A stretch of DNA of 64,000 nt from Micromonospora halotolerans (GTDB lineage: Bacteria > Actinomycetota > Actinomycetes > Mycobacteriales > Micromonosporaceae). This document shows positions 36,356-45,946 of this stretch, piece after piece. Every line of letters begins with the position of its first letter. The first letter of the stretch is position 1. The stretch lies in the NCBI RefSeq assembly GCF_032108445.1, contig NZ_CP134876.1:124001-188000 (forward strand), given 5' to 3'. The notes beneath the pieces were generated by a model. The model saw only the letters and a program-made list of their open reading frames with translations, was not told the DNA's origin and made no database searches. Both the position numbers and the translations under genes were made by a program.

Positions 36356-37285
36356 TCAGATCGTCCCGGTGGTGGCCGGCGGCTGCGACATGGTGCCGGC
36401 GGTGCGCTGGTCCAGCCACATCCGCTGCAACATGTGCCAGTCTTCCGGATGCCGGGCGATGCCCGCCGCCAGACCGTCGGCAATCCGCTGGGTCACCGCG
36501 CGCACCCGGGCGTTCAGCGGGGCGCTGTCCTCCGCGGGCAGCTCCAGGGGGCCCTCGATGGCGGCGCGGGCGCCGTCCGGCTCGTACCACAGCGAGGCCA
36601 CGTAGAGCGGCGCGCCGGTGCGGATGGCCAGCAGCGCCGGGCCGGGCGGCATCCGGGTGGGGCCGCCGAAGAACTCCACGTCCACGCCCCGGGCGGAGAG
36701 GTCCCGGTCGGCGAGCAGCGGCACCACGGCACCCGCCTGCAGCCGGTCCACCAGCACGTCGAACGCCGGCCGGTCACCCCCGGAGGTGGGCAGGATCTCC
36801 ATGCCGAGGCTCTGCCGGAAGGCGAGGAAGCGCTTGTAGAGGCCCTCCCGCTTGAGCCGCTCGGCGACCGTGGTGATCGGCCAGCCGTTGGCCGCCACCC
36901 AGGCGCCGGCGGCGTCCCAGTTGCCGGCGTGCGGCAGCGCGACCACGGCCCCCCGGCCGGCCGCCACGTCGGCGGCGAGCTTCTCCTGGCCGTCGAGGTG
37001 GAACCCGGCGAGGATCTGCTGCCGGCTCAGGCTCGGCAGGCGGAACGCCTCCAGCCAGTACCGGGCGTACGACCGCAGGCCGTCGCGGACCAGCCGCTCC
37101 AGCTCCGCCTCGGGCAGGTCGGGGCCGACCACCCGGCGCAGGTTGGCGCGCAGCCGCCGCGTACCCCGGCCGTTGCCGCGGTGGGCGCGGTCGGCGCCCG
37201 CCCGGAAGGCGGCGGCGACCACGGGCCGGGGCAGCGCGCGGACCAGCCGCCAGCCGGCGACGTAGCCCGCCTCGGTGAGGTTCAC
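36356..37285 (-). CDS. Phosphatidylinositol mannoside acyltransferase (PatA-like)
   Basis: A 309-residue member of the LpxL/HtrB-type lipid acyltransferases. The catalytic H-x4-D motif is PHAGNWD, and FFGGPTRMPPGPALLAIRTG fits the family. In mycobacteria the orthologue (Rv2611c, PatA) acylates the mannose of PIMs. GTG start overlaps the stop of pgsA (GTGA), and the gene ends 14 bases before pimA, so pgsA-patA-pimA is one operon. Confidence 0.92.
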   Translation of the reverse strand: MNLTEAGYVAGWRLVRALPRPVVAAAFRAGADRAHRGNGRGTRRLRANLRRVVGPDLPEAELERLVRDGLRSYARYWLEAFRLPSLSRQQILAGFHLDGQEKLAADVAAGRGAVVALPHAGNWDAAGAWVAANGWPITTVAERLKREGLYKRFLAFRQSLGMEILPTSGGDRPAFDVLVDRLQAGAVVPLLADRDLSARGVDVEFFGGPTRMPPGPALLAIRTGAPLYVASLWYEPDGARAAIEGPLELPAEDSAPLNARVRAVTQRIADGLAAGIARHPEDWHMLQRMWLDQRTAGTMSQPPATTGTI

Positions 37286-37902
37286 TCCCGGCCGACCAGC
37301 TGCGCCTGCCGGTACACGTGGGCCATCCGCTGCCCGACCGTGAAGATCGAGACGGCGGCGAGCAGCCAGAGGGCGATCTCCAGGGCCGGGTCGACGCCGA
37401 GGCCGGTGAGGAGGCCGCCCACCCCGACGATCAGCAGCCGCTCCGTGCGCTCGGCGATGCCCACGTTGCAGGTCATCCCGAGCCCCTCGGCGCGCGCCTT
37501 GACGTAGGAGACCAGGCCGCCCGCGGCCAGGCAGAGCAGCGCGGCGGCCACCGCCGAGTAGTCGTGCTCGGTGGCCAGCCAGTAGGCGACCGCGCCGAAG
37601 ACCGCGCTGTCGGCGATCCGGTCCATGCTCGAGTCGAGGAAGGCCCCGAACCGGGTGGAGCCGCCGCTCATCCGGGCCATCGTGCCGTCGAGGAGGTCGG
37701 TGAGCGCGAAGACCGTGACGATCAGCGCGCCGGCGACCAGATGACCGCGGGCGCCGAAGCCCAGGGCGCCGACGAGCACGCCGAGGGTTCCGGTCACGGT
37801 GACCGCGTTGGGGGACACACCGGCGCGGAGCAGGCCGCGCGCGACCGGCTCCACGACGCGGGTCATCCCCGCGCGGGCCGTCACTTGGAAGATCTTCGCC
37901 AT
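37282..37902 (-). CDS. pgsA: CDP-alcohol phosphatidyltransferase (phosphatidylinositol phosphate synthase)
   Basis: A 206-residue membrane enzyme with the family motif D-x2-DG-x2-AR-x8-G-x3-D-x3-D (DLLDGTMAR ... GAFLDSSMD). Its place before PatA and PimA homologues matches mycobacterial pgsA1, which joins CDP-diacylglycerol to inositol 1-phosphate. Several hydrophobic helices follow. A TATCGT hexamer lies nine bases before the ATG, so the leader is very short. Confidence 0.93.
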   Translation of the reverse strand: MAKIFQVTARAGMTRVVEPVARGLLRAGVSPNAVTVTGTLGVLVGALGFGARGHLVAGALIVTVFALTDLLDGTMARMSGGSTRFGAFLDSSMDRIADSAVFGAVAYWLATEHDYSAVAAALLCLAAGGLVSYVKARAEGLGMTCNVGIAERTERLLIVGVGGLLTGLGVDPALEIALWLLAAVSIFTVGQRMAHVYRQAQLVGRE

Positions 37903-38010
37903 GGCGGTCCCACGATAACGGCCGGCAGCGGTCGGGGACACAGCCGGTCGTCCCGACCCGCCTGGCGCTCTTGTGTCGGCCCGGTTGCCGGTGTGAGATC
38001 GAGCGTGGGA

Positions 38011-38026
38011 GGTGAGCCAGCTCACC
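38011..38026. promoter_or_regulatory. Inverted repeat in the pgsA / EF-G2 divergent region
   Basis: GGTGAGC-CA-GCTCACC, 7-bp perfect arms, lies in the 251-base gap (37903-38153) between the divergent pgsA and EF-G2 genes. A candidate operator; nothing else is recognisable in this gap apart from the GGGAGGTG ribosome site before EF-G2. Confidence 0.4.
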
Positions 38027-38153
38027 GGACCACCCGTCCGCCTACCCGTCGTCCAGGAGATCACCGGAAGATATCGCCGCGGTGCCCGCCCCGGGCCGCT
38101 TCCCGTCGCGCGCGGCGGTCGCCACCACCACCGGTTGAGGGAGGTGCGCCGCG

Positions 38154-40316
38154 ATGGCGCAGAAGAATCAGGAGAAGGGTGTCACCGGCGGCGCGCCGGT
38201 GGTGACCGAGCCCGGCAGGGTTCGCAACGTGGTGCTCGTCGGGCACTCCGGAGCGGGCAAGACCACCCTGGTCGAGGCGCTGCTCGCGGCCAGCGGCACG
38301 ATCGGCCGGGCCGGCAGCGTCACCGAGGGCACCACCGTCTGCGACCACGATCCCGCCGCCGTGCGCCAGCAGCGCTCGGTGAGCCTGGCCTGCGCCCCGC
38401 TGCTGCACCGCGACGTCAAGGTCAACCTCCTGGACACCCCCGGGTACGGCGACTTCGTCGGCGAGCTGCGCGCCGGGCTGCGGGCCGCCGACGCGGCGCT
38501 GTTCGTGGTCTCCGCCGTCGACGGCATGGACGCCGCCACCGCCGCCCTCTGGGAGGAGTGCGCCGCGGTGGACATGCCCCGCGCCGTGGCGGTGACCCGG
38601 CTGGACCACCCGCGCGCCGACTTCGACGAGGCGGTGGCCCTCTGCCAGCGGGTCTTCGGCGACAACGTGCTCCCCCTCTACCTGCCGATGCTGGGCGACG
38701 ACGGCGAGTCGGTCGCCGGCCTCATGGGGCTGATCACGCGGCGGGTCTTCGACTACTCCGCGGGCCTGCCGGCGGCGGTGCGCGAGCCGGACCCGGAGCA
38801 CCTGCCGGCCATCCTGGAGTCCCGCAACGAGCTGATCGAGGGCGTCATCGCCGAGAGCGAGGACGAGACCCTCATGGACCGCTACCTCGGCGGCGAGGAG
38901 ATCGACACCGAGGTGCTCATCACCGACCTGGAGACGGCGGTGGCCCGCGGCCACTTCTACCCGGTGGTGCCGGTCTGCGCGGAGACCGGCGTCGGGCTGG
39001 ACGCGCTGCTGGACGGCCTCGTGGCGGCGTTCCCGTCACCGCTGGAGCACGAGCTGCCCGCGGTCACCGGGGTGGACGGCTCCCCCCGGCCCCCGCTGGC
39101 CTGCGACCCCGAAGGCCCGCTGGTCGCCGAGGTGGTCAAGACGACGGTGGACCGGCACGTCGGGCGGGTCTCCCTGGTCCGCGTCTTCTCGGGCACGCTC
39201 CGCCCGGACCAGGTGGTCCACGTGTCCGGTCACGGCATGGCCGAGCGCGGTCACCCCGACCACGACGCCGACGAGCGGGTCGGCCACATCTACAGCCCGC
39301 TGGGCGCGACGCTGCGGGAGGTGCCCACCGCGGTGGCCGGTGACATCTGCGCGATCACCAAGTCGGGCAGCGCGGAGACCGGCGACACGATCTCCGCCAA
39401 GGAGGAGCCGCTGCTCGTCGCCCCGTGGGAGATGCCGGAGCCGCTGCTGCCGGTGGCCATCGTGGCGAAGAGCCGGGCCGACGAGGACGCCCTGGCCCGC
39501 AACCTGGCCCGGCTGGTCGCCGGCGACCCGACGCTGCGGCTGGACCGCAACGCCGAGACCCACCAGCTGGTGCTCTGGTGCATGGGCGAGGCGCACGCCG
39601 ACGTGGTGCTCGACCGGCTGCGCGCCGGCGGGGTGGAGCTGGAGACCGAGCCGGTCCGGGTGGAGCTGCGCGAGACGTTCACGGTCGCCGCCAAGGGCCA
39701 CGGCCGGCACGTCAAGCAGTCCGGCGGCCACGGCCAGTACGCGGTCTGCGACATCGAGGTGACGCCGCTGCCCCGGGGCGCCGGCTTCGAGTTCGTGGAC
39801 AAGGTGGTCGGCGGCGCGGTGCCGCACAACTACATCCCCTCGGTGGAGAAGGGTGTCCGGGCCCAGATGGAACGCGGCCTGGTCGGCGGCTACCCGGTGG
39901 TGGACCTGCGGGTGACCCTGTTCGACGGCAAGGCGCACAGCGTCGACTCCTCCGACGCGGCGTTCCAGACCGCGGGCGCGCTCGCCCTGCGGGACGCCGC
40001 CGAGAAGGGACAGCCGACGCTGCTGGAGCCCGTCGACGAGGTGACCGTGCGGGTGCCCGACGCGTCGGTGGGCGCCGTGATGGGCGACCTGTCCGGCCGG
40101 CGCGGCCGGGTGCTCGGCACCGAGCCCGACCCGGACGCCGAGGGTCGCACCCTGGTCCGCGCCGAGGTCCCCGCCACCGAACTGCTCCGGTACGCGGTCG
40201 AGCTGCGCTCGATGACCGCCGGCACCGGCACCTTCCGCCGCGAGTTCGCCCGCTACGAACCGATGCCCGCCCACCTCGCCGAGCAGGTCCGCAAGGAGGC
40301 CGGCGGGCGATCCTGA
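38154..40316 (+). CDS. Elongation factor G-like protein EF-G2
   Basis: A 720-residue translational GTPase homologue. G1 is GHSGAGKTTLV (residues 30-40), which differs from canonical AHIDAGKTT; G3 is DTPGYGDF; the G4 position reads VTRLDHPRADF instead of NKxD. EF-G domains follow, ending with RGRVLGTEPDPDAEG and FRREFARYEPMPAHLAEQV. Actinobacteria carry this paralogue (FusA2 in mycobacteria) beside the true EF-G; it is reported to lack normal translocase function. Its job may be in ribosome regulation or stress. Confidence 0.93.
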   Translation: MAQKNQEKGVTGGAPVVTEPGRVRNVVLVGHSGAGKTTLVEALLAASGTIGRAGSVTEGTTVCDHDPAAVRQQRSVSLACAPLLHRDVKVNLLDTPGYGDFVGELRAGLRAADAALFVVSAVDGMDAATAALWEECAAVDMPRAVAVTRLDHPRADFDEAVALCQRVFGDNVLPLYLPMLGDDGESVAGLMGLITRRVFDYSAGLPAAVREPDPEHLPAILESRNELIEGVIAESEDETLMDRYLGGEEIDTEVLITDLETAVARGHFYPVVPVCAETGVGLDALLDGLVAAFPSPLEHELPAVTGVDGSPRPPLACDPEGPLVAEVVKTTVDRHVGRVSLVRVFSGTLRPDQVVHVSGHGMAERGHPDHDADERVGHIYSPLGATLREVPTAVAGDICAITKSGSAETGDTISAKEEPLLVAPWEMPEPLLPVAIVAKSRADEDALARNLARLVAGDPTLRLDRNAETHQLVLWCMGEAHADVVLDRLRAGGVELETEPVRVELRETFTVAAKGHGRHVKQSGGHGQYAVCDIEVTPLPRGAGFEFVDKVVGGAVPHNYIPSVEKGVRAQMERGLVGGYPVVDLRVTLFDGKAHSVDSSDAAFQTAGALALRDAAEKGQPTLLEPVDEVTVRVPDASVGAVMGDLSGRRGRVLGTEPDPDAEGRTLVRAEVPATELLRYAVELRSMTAGTGTFRREFARYEPMPAHLAEQVRKEAGGRS

Positions 40317-40324
40317 CCACGCCA

Positions 40325-40366
40325 CCACCCGGGCCGCCCGGGCCCGTCCCGGTCCGATCCGGGTGG
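40325..40366. terminator. Possible terminator between EF-G2 and the aldo/keto reductase
   Basis: CCACCCGG-N26-CCGGGTGG, with further GC-rich pairing possible in the loop. It lies in the 76-base gap between convergent genes; the long loop lowers confidence. Confidence 0.4.
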
Positions 40367-40392
40367 GCGGCGGGTGCGGCGGGGCGGGCGGG

Positions 40393-41451
40393 TCAGGGGC
40401 GGGCGGCGGGGACGGGCGGCATCGGCCAGTGCGGGCGGTCGGCGTCGCGCAGGGCGGCCGCGCGCAGGGCCGCGAGCTGGCGCTCCACCTCGGCGAACTG
40501 GTCGGGGGCGAGCGGGCCGCGGTCCAGCGCGGCGGCGTTTTCCTCCACCTGCGCGACGGTGCGGGCGCCGGGGATCGGCACGGCCCGGCCGCTGCGCGCC
40601 CAGATCCAGCCGAGCGCGCCCTGGGCCAGGGTCCGGCCGTCGGCGGTCAGCGCGCCGCGGACGGCGGCGACCCGGCGCAGCCACTCCGGGGCGGGCCGGC
40701 CGCTGCGGAACCACTCCAGCCAGGTCGGCGCGGTGCCGCGCACGTCGTCGCGGGGCAGCGTGGACTCCGGGGTGTACTTGCCGGTGAGCAGCCCCATCCC
40801 GAGCGGCCCCCGGGCCAGGCTGGCCAGGTCGTGCTTCTCGCAGACGGCCAGCATGGCCGGGGCGTCCCGGAGCACCGACAGGCCGTGCTGCACGGCGGCG
40901 GCGCCCCGGGCGACCTGGGCGAAGGCGGCCGCCCGGTCGGCCCGGTCGGTGCTCCAGCCGTACGCCCGGACGAGGCCCTCGGCGACCAGGTCCTCACACG
41001 TGCCGATCAGCGCCTCGGCGCGGGGCAGCGGCAGGTCGGCGAGGTGCAGCTGGTAGAGGTCGATGCGGTCGGTGTCCAGTCGGCGCAGCGAGTCGACCAC
41101 GGCCCGCCGCAGGTACTCCGGTGAGGCGTCCTCCCCGGTGGCCTGCCGCGCCCGCTCGTCGAAGGTGTAGCCCCACTTGGTGGCGATCACCGCCTCGTCG
41201 CGCCGGCCGGCGAGGGCCCGGCCGAGGATCCGCTCACCGTGCCCCGCGCCGTAGGTGTCGGCGGTGTCGAAGAGCGTCACCCCGAGGTCGAGGGCGCGGC
41301 GGACGGCCCGGATCGACTCCGCGTCGTCCACGACGCCCCAGCCCAGCGGCCGGGCACCCTCGGCCCACGGGCCGCCGATCGCCCAGCAGCCCATGCCGAG
41401 GGCGCTGACCGCGATGCCGCTGCGGCCCAACGGCCGCGTGCTGACTGCCAT
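40393..41451 (-). CDS. Aldo/keto reductase
   Basis: A 352-residue NADPH-dependent oxidoreductase of the YghZ/Tas-like group. Visible features are LGMGCWAIGG, VTLFDTADTYGAGHGERILG (Asp and Tyr of the catalytic tetrad), VIATKWGYTF (Lys) and YQLHLADLP (His region). The C-terminal cofactor motif is VPIPGARTVAQVEENAAAL. Substrate unknown. It lies between EF-G2 and a maltokinase-cap protein, interrupting the order seen in mycobacteria. Confidence 0.92.
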   Translation of the reverse strand: MAVSTRPLGRSGIAVSALGMGCWAIGGPWAEGARPLGWGVVDDAESIRAVRRALDLGVTLFDTADTYGAGHGERILGRALAGRRDEAVIATKWGYTFDERARQATGEDASPEYLRRAVVDSLRRLDTDRIDLYQLHLADLPLPRAEALIGTCEDLVAEGLVRAYGWSTDRADRAAAFAQVARGAAAVQHGLSVLRDAPAMLAVCEKHDLASLARGPLGMGLLTGKYTPESTLPRDDVRGTAPTWLEWFRSGRPAPEWLRRVAAVRGALTADGRTLAQGALGWIWARSGRAVPIPGARTVAQVEENAAALDRGPLAPDQFAEVERQLAALRAAALRDADRPHWPMPPVPAARP

Positions 41452-41525
41452 CGCCGCATCCTGCCACCTTCCCGGGACCCGTGGGCCGCTTCCTCACCCC
41501 GGGTGCCCGGCCGGCCGGCGGACGG

Positions 41526-42146
41526 TCAGCGGGCGTACGCCAGCAGCACCGGGTCGGCCTGTCCGGCCCAGGCGCCGGTCAACCGGGCCGGCGCCGGGGC
41601 GTCGGCCGGAGCCGGCCGGCGGACCAGGGCCAGCTCGACGTCGCCGGCCCGGATCAGCGTCGGGTCGCCGTCGACCACCTCGTCGACGGCGCCGAGCGCC
41701 GGCGCGGCGCCGGTCCGGGTGCCGGCCAGGGTCATGTTCGGGGCGCGCACCTCGCGCCGGCCGTCGACCTCGAAGTACTCCTCCGCCTGGCCGGCGTCGG
41801 CCAGGACGGCGGCGGCCAGGGCCGGCGCGTAGACCGGGTCGCCGCAGGCGTCGTACACCCAGCGCGGGCCGAGCGCGGAGTGGTCGGTGGTGCCGACCAG
41901 CCACCGGTCGGCGCCGGCCAGCGGCGCTCCGCGGTAGGTCAGCGGCACCTGGAGGACCGGCCCGTCGCCGGCCCGGACCAGCATGGTCTCGATGCCGACC
42001 TCGCCGGCCGGGTCGTCGAACCGGTAGGTCGCCACGCGGGTGACCTCGGCGCCGGGGGTGCCGGCGAACCAGGGCCGGCCGGGCAGCCAGGCGGCGAGCA
42101 GGTCGAGCTTCGAGGGGCGCAGTTCCGCGCGGTGCAGCAGGGCCAT
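41526..42146 (-). CDS. Maltokinase N-terminal cap-like protein (CG0192-related)
   Basis: A 206-residue protein resembling the Mak_N_cap domain without the kinase: MALLHRAELRPSKLDLLAAW, VTRVATYRFDDPAGEVGIET, VPLTYRGAPLAGADRWLVGT and HSALGPRWVYDACGDPVY. Stand-alone versions occur widely in actinobacteria; their role is unknown. The ATG at 42146 is preferred. TACGAT (42159-42154) lies seven bases before it, predicting a leaderless transcript separate from the HIT gene. Confidence 0.8.
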   Translation of the reverse strand: MALLHRAELRPSKLDLLAAWLPGRPWFAGTPGAEVTRVATYRFDDPAGEVGIETMLVRAGDGPVLQVPLTYRGAPLAGADRWLVGTTDHSALGPRWVYDACGDPVYAPALAAAVLADAGQAEEYFEVDGRREVRAPNMTLAGTRTGAAPALGAVDEVVDGDPTLIRAGDVELALVRRPAPADAPAPARLTGAWAGQADPVLLAYAR

Positions 42147-42192
42147 GCCCAAGATCGTACTGTCGGAGCCGGACCGGGGTCGCCCCCGGCCG

Positions 42193-42759
42193 TCAGGCCG
42201 GCCAGGCCTTGGCGAACAGGTCCCGGGTGTCGGCGAGGAGTTGCGGCAGCACCTTGGTGCGGCCGATCACCGGCATGAAGTTCGCGTCGCCGCCCCAGCG
42301 CGGCACCACGTGCTGGTGCAGGTGCGCGGCGATGCCCGCGCCGGCCACGCCGCCCTGGTTCATGCCCAGGTTGAACCCGTGCGCGCTGGAGACGTGCCGG
42401 ACCACCCGCATCGCGTCCTTGGTGAACGCGGCCAGCTCGGCGGTCTCCGGCGCGTCCAGCTCGGTGTAGTCCGCCACGTGCCGGTAGGGGCACACCAGCA
42501 GGTGTCCCGGGTTGTAGGGGTAGAGGTTGAGCACGGCGAAGACGTGCTCGCCCCGGGCCACCACCAGGCTCTCGTCCGGCGGCAGGCCGGGGGCGAGGCA
42601 GAACGGGCAGCCGGTCGGCTTCTCGTACCCGCCCTCGGGCCGGTCCTCGCCCGAGATGTAGGTCATCCGGTGCGGCGTCCAGAGCCGCTCCAGCCCGTCC
42701 GCCAGACCGTTGTCGCCGCCGCTGCCGGCGCCGTCGAAGTGCCGTTCCGCCCCAGTCAC
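42193..42759 (-). CDS. HIT family nucleotide hydrolase/phosphorylase
   Basis: A 188-residue HIT-superfamily protein. The HIT motif is HLHQHVV (residues 146-152). CPFC (Cys51/Cys54) is a likely zinc site near the N-terminus. The mycobacterial orthologue, next to thrS and pgsA, is an Ap4A phosphorylase (Rv2613c). The same activity is likely here: cleavage of diadenosine polyphosphates made by aminoacyl-tRNA synthetases. The GTG start has TAGGAT six bases upstream (42771-42766), so it may be leaderless. Confidence 0.9.
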   Translation of the reverse strand: MTGAERHFDGAGSGGDNGLADGLERLWTPHRMTYISGEDRPEGGYEKPTGCPFCLAPGLPPDESLVVARGEHVFAVLNLYPYNPGHLLVCPYRHVADYTELDAPETAELAAFTKDAMRVVRHVSSAHGFNLGMNQGGVAGAGIAAHLHQHVVPRWGGDANFMPVIGRTKVLPQLLADTRDLFAKAWPA

Positions 42760-42834
42760 ACGCCGATCCTACGGTCACCGCGCCGGACCCCACCCGTCCG
42801 GACCAGCCGGGCGGGTGGGATCGCGACGGGCGGC

Positions 42835-44859
42835 TCAGGTGTTGGGCGTGCCCTCCGCCGACGGGCCGGAGTTGGTGCGGGACTTGACGACCTCCCGCAC
42901 GTGGGCCACCGCCTCCTCGATCGGCACGCCGTTGCGCTGCGACCCGTCCCGGTAGCGGAAGGAGACCGTGCCGGCGGCCACGTCGTCGTCCCCGGCGATC
43001 ACCATGAACGGGATCTTCTGCTGCTGGGCGTTGCGGATCTTCTTCTGCATCCGGTCGTCACCCGCGTCGACGTCGGCCCGGATGCCCTGCTTGCGCAGCG
43101 TGGTGACGAAGTCCTGGAGGTAGTCGGTGTGGTCCTCGCGGATCGGGATGCCGACCACCTGCACCGGGGCGAGCCAGGCCGGGAACGCGCCCGCGTAGTG
43201 CTCGGTGAGCACGCCGATGAACCGCTCGATCGACCCGAACTTGGCGCAGTGGATCATCACGGGCTGCTGCCGCGTGCCGTCGGCCGCCTGGTACTCCAGC
43301 CCGAAGCCCTTCGGCTGGTTGAAGTCGTACTGGATGGTCGACAGCTGCCAGGTGCGGCCGATGGCGTCCTTGGCCTGCACGGAGATCTTCGGGCCGTAGA
43401 AGGCCGCGCCGCCCGGGTCCGGCACCAGGTCGAGCCCGGTCTCCACCGCGCACTGCTCCAGCACGGCGGTGGCCGTGGCCCAGTCCTCGTCCGACCCGAC
43501 GAACTTGTCCAGCCGGGCCTCGTCGCGGGTGGACAGCTCCAGGTAGAAGTCGTCGATGCCGAAGTCCTTGAGCAGGCTCAGCACGAAGTTGAGCAGGTGC
43601 TTGATCTCGGCCGGCGCCTGCTCCCGCGTGCAGTAGGAGTGCGAGTCGTCCTGGGTCAGGCCGCGGACCCGGGTCAGCCCGTGGACCACGCCCGACTTCT
43701 CGTACCGGTAGACCGACCCGAACTCGAACAGCCGCATCGGCAGCTCACGGTAGGACCGCCCGCGCGACCGGTAGATCAGGTTGTGCATGGGGCAGTTCAT
43801 GGCCTTGAGGTAGTAGTCCGCGCCCTCGAGCTCCATGGGCGGGTACATCCCGTCGGCGTAGTACGGCAGGTGCCCGGAGGTGTGGAACAGGCCCTCCTTC
43901 GAGATGTGCGGGGTCCCGACGTACTGGAAGCCCTCCTCGATGTGGCGGGTGCGGACGTAGTCCTCCATCACCCGCTTGAGCACGCCGCCCTTGGGGTGGA
44001 AGACCGCCAGGCCGGAGCCGATCTCGTCGGGGAAGCTGAACAGGTCCAGGTCCGCGCCGAGCTTGCGGTGGTCGCGCCGGGCGGCCTCCTCCAACAGCCG
44101 CAGGTACGCCTTCAGCTCGTCCCGGGTCGGCCACGCGGTGCCGTAGACCCGCTGGAGCTGCGGGTTCTTCTCCGAGCCCCGCCAGTAGGCGGCGGCCGAG
44201 CGCATCAGCTTGAACGCGCCGATCAGCCGGGTGTTCGGCAGGTGCGGGCCGCGGCACAGGTCCGACCAGCAGACCTTGTCCTCGTTGGCGGCGAGGTTGT
44301 CGTAGATGGTCAGCTCGCCGCCGCCCACCTCCATCACCTCGGAGGAGTCCAGCCCCTCGCCCTTGACCTCGATCAGCTCCATCTTGAACGGCTCGGCGGC
44401 CAGCTCGCCGCGCGCCTCGTCGAGGCTGCTGAACCGGCGCCGACGGAACCGCTGGCCGGACTTGACGATCTCCTGCATCCGCTTCTCGAGCTTCGCCAGG
44501 TCGTCCGGCTGGAACGGCTTGGCCACCTGGAAGTCGTAGTAGAAGCCGTTCTCGATGGGCGGGCCGATGCCGAGCTTGGCCTCGGGGAACACGTCCTGCA
44601 CGGCCTGGGCCAGCACGTGCGCGGTGGAGTGGCGCAGCACGTTCAGCCCGTCCGGGCTGTCGAGGGCGACCGGCTCGACGGCGATCTCCTCGGCCGGCTT
44701 CCAGTCGAGGTCGCGCAGCACGCCCTTGGGGTCGCGGACCACCACGATCGCCTTCGGGCCGCTCATCGGCAGCCCGGCCGCGGCCACCGCGTCGGCCGCC
44801 GTCGTCCCGGCGGCGACGACGACGGGGTCGGCCACGACGGGGGTACGGGGTGCGGACAC
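42835..44859 (-). CDS. thrS: Threonyl-tRNA synthetase
   Basis: A 674-residue class II synthetase that charges tRNA-Thr. The N-terminal TGS domain is followed by the editing domain with [20 protein letters not shown] and CRGPHLPNT. The catalytic core has [20 protein letters not shown], the motif 2 region [20 protein letters not shown], and motif 3 [19 protein letters not shown]. The C-terminal anticodon-binding domain ends the protein. GTG start with AGGAG upstream. It heads the leftward conserved block. Confidence 0.98.
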   Translation of the reverse strand: MSAPRTPVVADPVVVAAGTTAADAVAAAGLPMSGPKAIVVVRDPKGVLRDLDWKPAEEIAVEPVALDSPDGLNVLRHSTAHVLAQAVQDVFPEAKLGIGPPIENGFYYDFQVAKPFQPDDLAKLEKRMQEIVKSGQRFRRRRFSSLDEARGELAAEPFKMELIEVKGEGLDSSEVMEVGGGELTIYDNLAANEDKVCWSDLCRGPHLPNTRLIGAFKLMRSAAAYWRGSEKNPQLQRVYGTAWPTRDELKAYLRLLEEAARRDHRKLGADLDLFSFPDEIGSGLAVFHPKGGVLKRVMEDYVRTRHIEEGFQYVGTPHISKEGLFHTSGHLPYYADGMYPPMELEGADYYLKAMNCPMHNLIYRSRGRSYRELPMRLFEFGSVYRYEKSGVVHGLTRVRGLTQDDSHSYCTREQAPAEIKHLLNFVLSLLKDFGIDDFYLELSTRDEARLDKFVGSDEDWATATAVLEQCAVETGLDLVPDPGGAAFYGPKISVQAKDAIGRTWQLSTIQYDFNQPKGFGLEYQAADGTRQQPVMIHCAKFGSIERFIGVLTEHYAGAFPAWLAPVQVVGIPIREDHTDYLQDFVTTLRKQGIRADVDAGDDRMQKKIRNAQQQKIPFMVIAGDDDVAAGTVSFRYRDGSQRNGVPIEEAVAHVREVVKSRTNSGPSAEGTPNT

Positions 44860-45065
44860 GGTGACTCCTGTCGTCGAACGGGTGCGAATGTGCCGGGTAC
44901 CGGCTCCTGCGATGCTATCGGTCGCCCGGACCCGCGCCGTCGGCGACGCCGTGCTCCCCCGTCCGAACAGTTCCGTCCCGCGTTGAACCTTTCCGCCGTC
45001 CCGCCCGAACTACCGGGTGGGGCCGGAGCCGGTTGCCGGCCGCGTCGACACGGATGGGGACGACC

Positions 45066-45914
45066 ATGACGATGATCCGTCGGGGCCGGTGGTGGGCGGC
45101 CGCGCTGCTGGCCGCCACGGTCGGCGAGACGCTGGGCTGGCCCGGCGCCGCGAGCGCCGCCGAGGTGACCCTCACGACCTCACCCGCCCAGGTGCACCAG
45201 GGCGACGCCATCGAACTGGCCGTGGTGCTGCCCGAGGAGCGGGCCGGCAGCCGGACCAGCCGGATCGAGCTGCGGATGCCCGTGGACGCCCCGATCGGCG
45301 AGGTCTACCCGCTCTCCGTGCCCGACTGGGCACCCACCATCACCACCCGCACCCTGGACCAGCCGGTCGCCGGCATCCACTCCTCCGAGCTGAACCAGGT
45401 GACCGACGCGGTGTCCTGGATCCGCGTGCCCGGCACCACCAAGCCGGCCCGGCTCTCGCTCGGCATGGGCCCCATGCCGGCCACCGACAAGCTGACCTTC
45501 ACGGTGATCCAGACGTACACCGACGGCACCGTGGTCCGCTGGGCCGACCCGCCCGGCGGCGCGCACCCCGCCCCGACGGTCACCCTGCTGCCCCCGGTGG
45601 CGGGTGCCGCCGCGCACGCCGGGCACGGCGAGCCGGTCGCCGAGGCCCCGGTCGAGGCGGCCGCCCCGGTACGGGCCGAGGACGACGGACCGAGCGCGGA
45701 CCTGCTGCTGGGCGGCGGGCTGCTCGCCGGGCTGGCGGGCGGCGCGGCGATCGGCTGGCTGCTCAGCCGCCGCCGGCGCGACACCCTGGCGCTCCCGCCC
45801 GACTCCGCCACGCCGACCGACGGCACGCTCGCCCCGGCCGCCGGGGACGACCCTGCCGAACCCCGCCCCACCAGCACCGGCCCGGCGCCCCTGACCCCCA
45901 CCGCCTCCCGCTGA
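45066..45914 (+). CDS. YcnI-like (DUF1775) secreted membrane-anchored protein
   Basis: A 282-residue protein. ATG at 45066 is chosen because GGGGA lies just upstream. A signal peptide (to about residue 32, ...AASAA) precedes a DUF1775/YcnI domain (~33-165) with YPLSVPDWAPTITTRTLDQP. A Pro/Ala-rich spacer leads to a C-terminal membrane helix (LLAGLAGGAAIGWLLS) and a Arg cluster. YcnI proteins bind copper through an N-terminal His and a Trp; here the mature start reads EVTLTT, so the His appears to be missing. No copC/copD gene is adjacent. Copper binding is therefore doubtful. Confidence 0.78.
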   Translation: MTMIRRGRWWAAALLAATVGETLGWPGAASAAEVTLTTSPAQVHQGDAIELAVVLPEERAGSRTSRIELRMPVDAPIGEVYPLSVPDWAPTITTRTLDQPVAGIHSSELNQVTDAVSWIRVPGTTKPARLSLGMGPMPATDKLTFTVIQTYTDGTVVRWADPPGGAHPAPTVTLLPPVAGAAAHAGHGEPVAEAPVEAAAPVRAEDDGPSADLLLGGGLLAGLAGGAAIGWLLSRRRRDTLALPPDSATPTDGTLAPAAGDDPAEPRPTSTGPAPLTPTASR

Positions 45915-45946
45915 GCACCGCGGGCGCGAGGCGGCCGGGCGGCACG

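Noticed and set aside
44860..45065. T-box leader upstream of thrS.
   Set aside because: I saw no T-box consensus or specifier stem; the gap is short and divergent.
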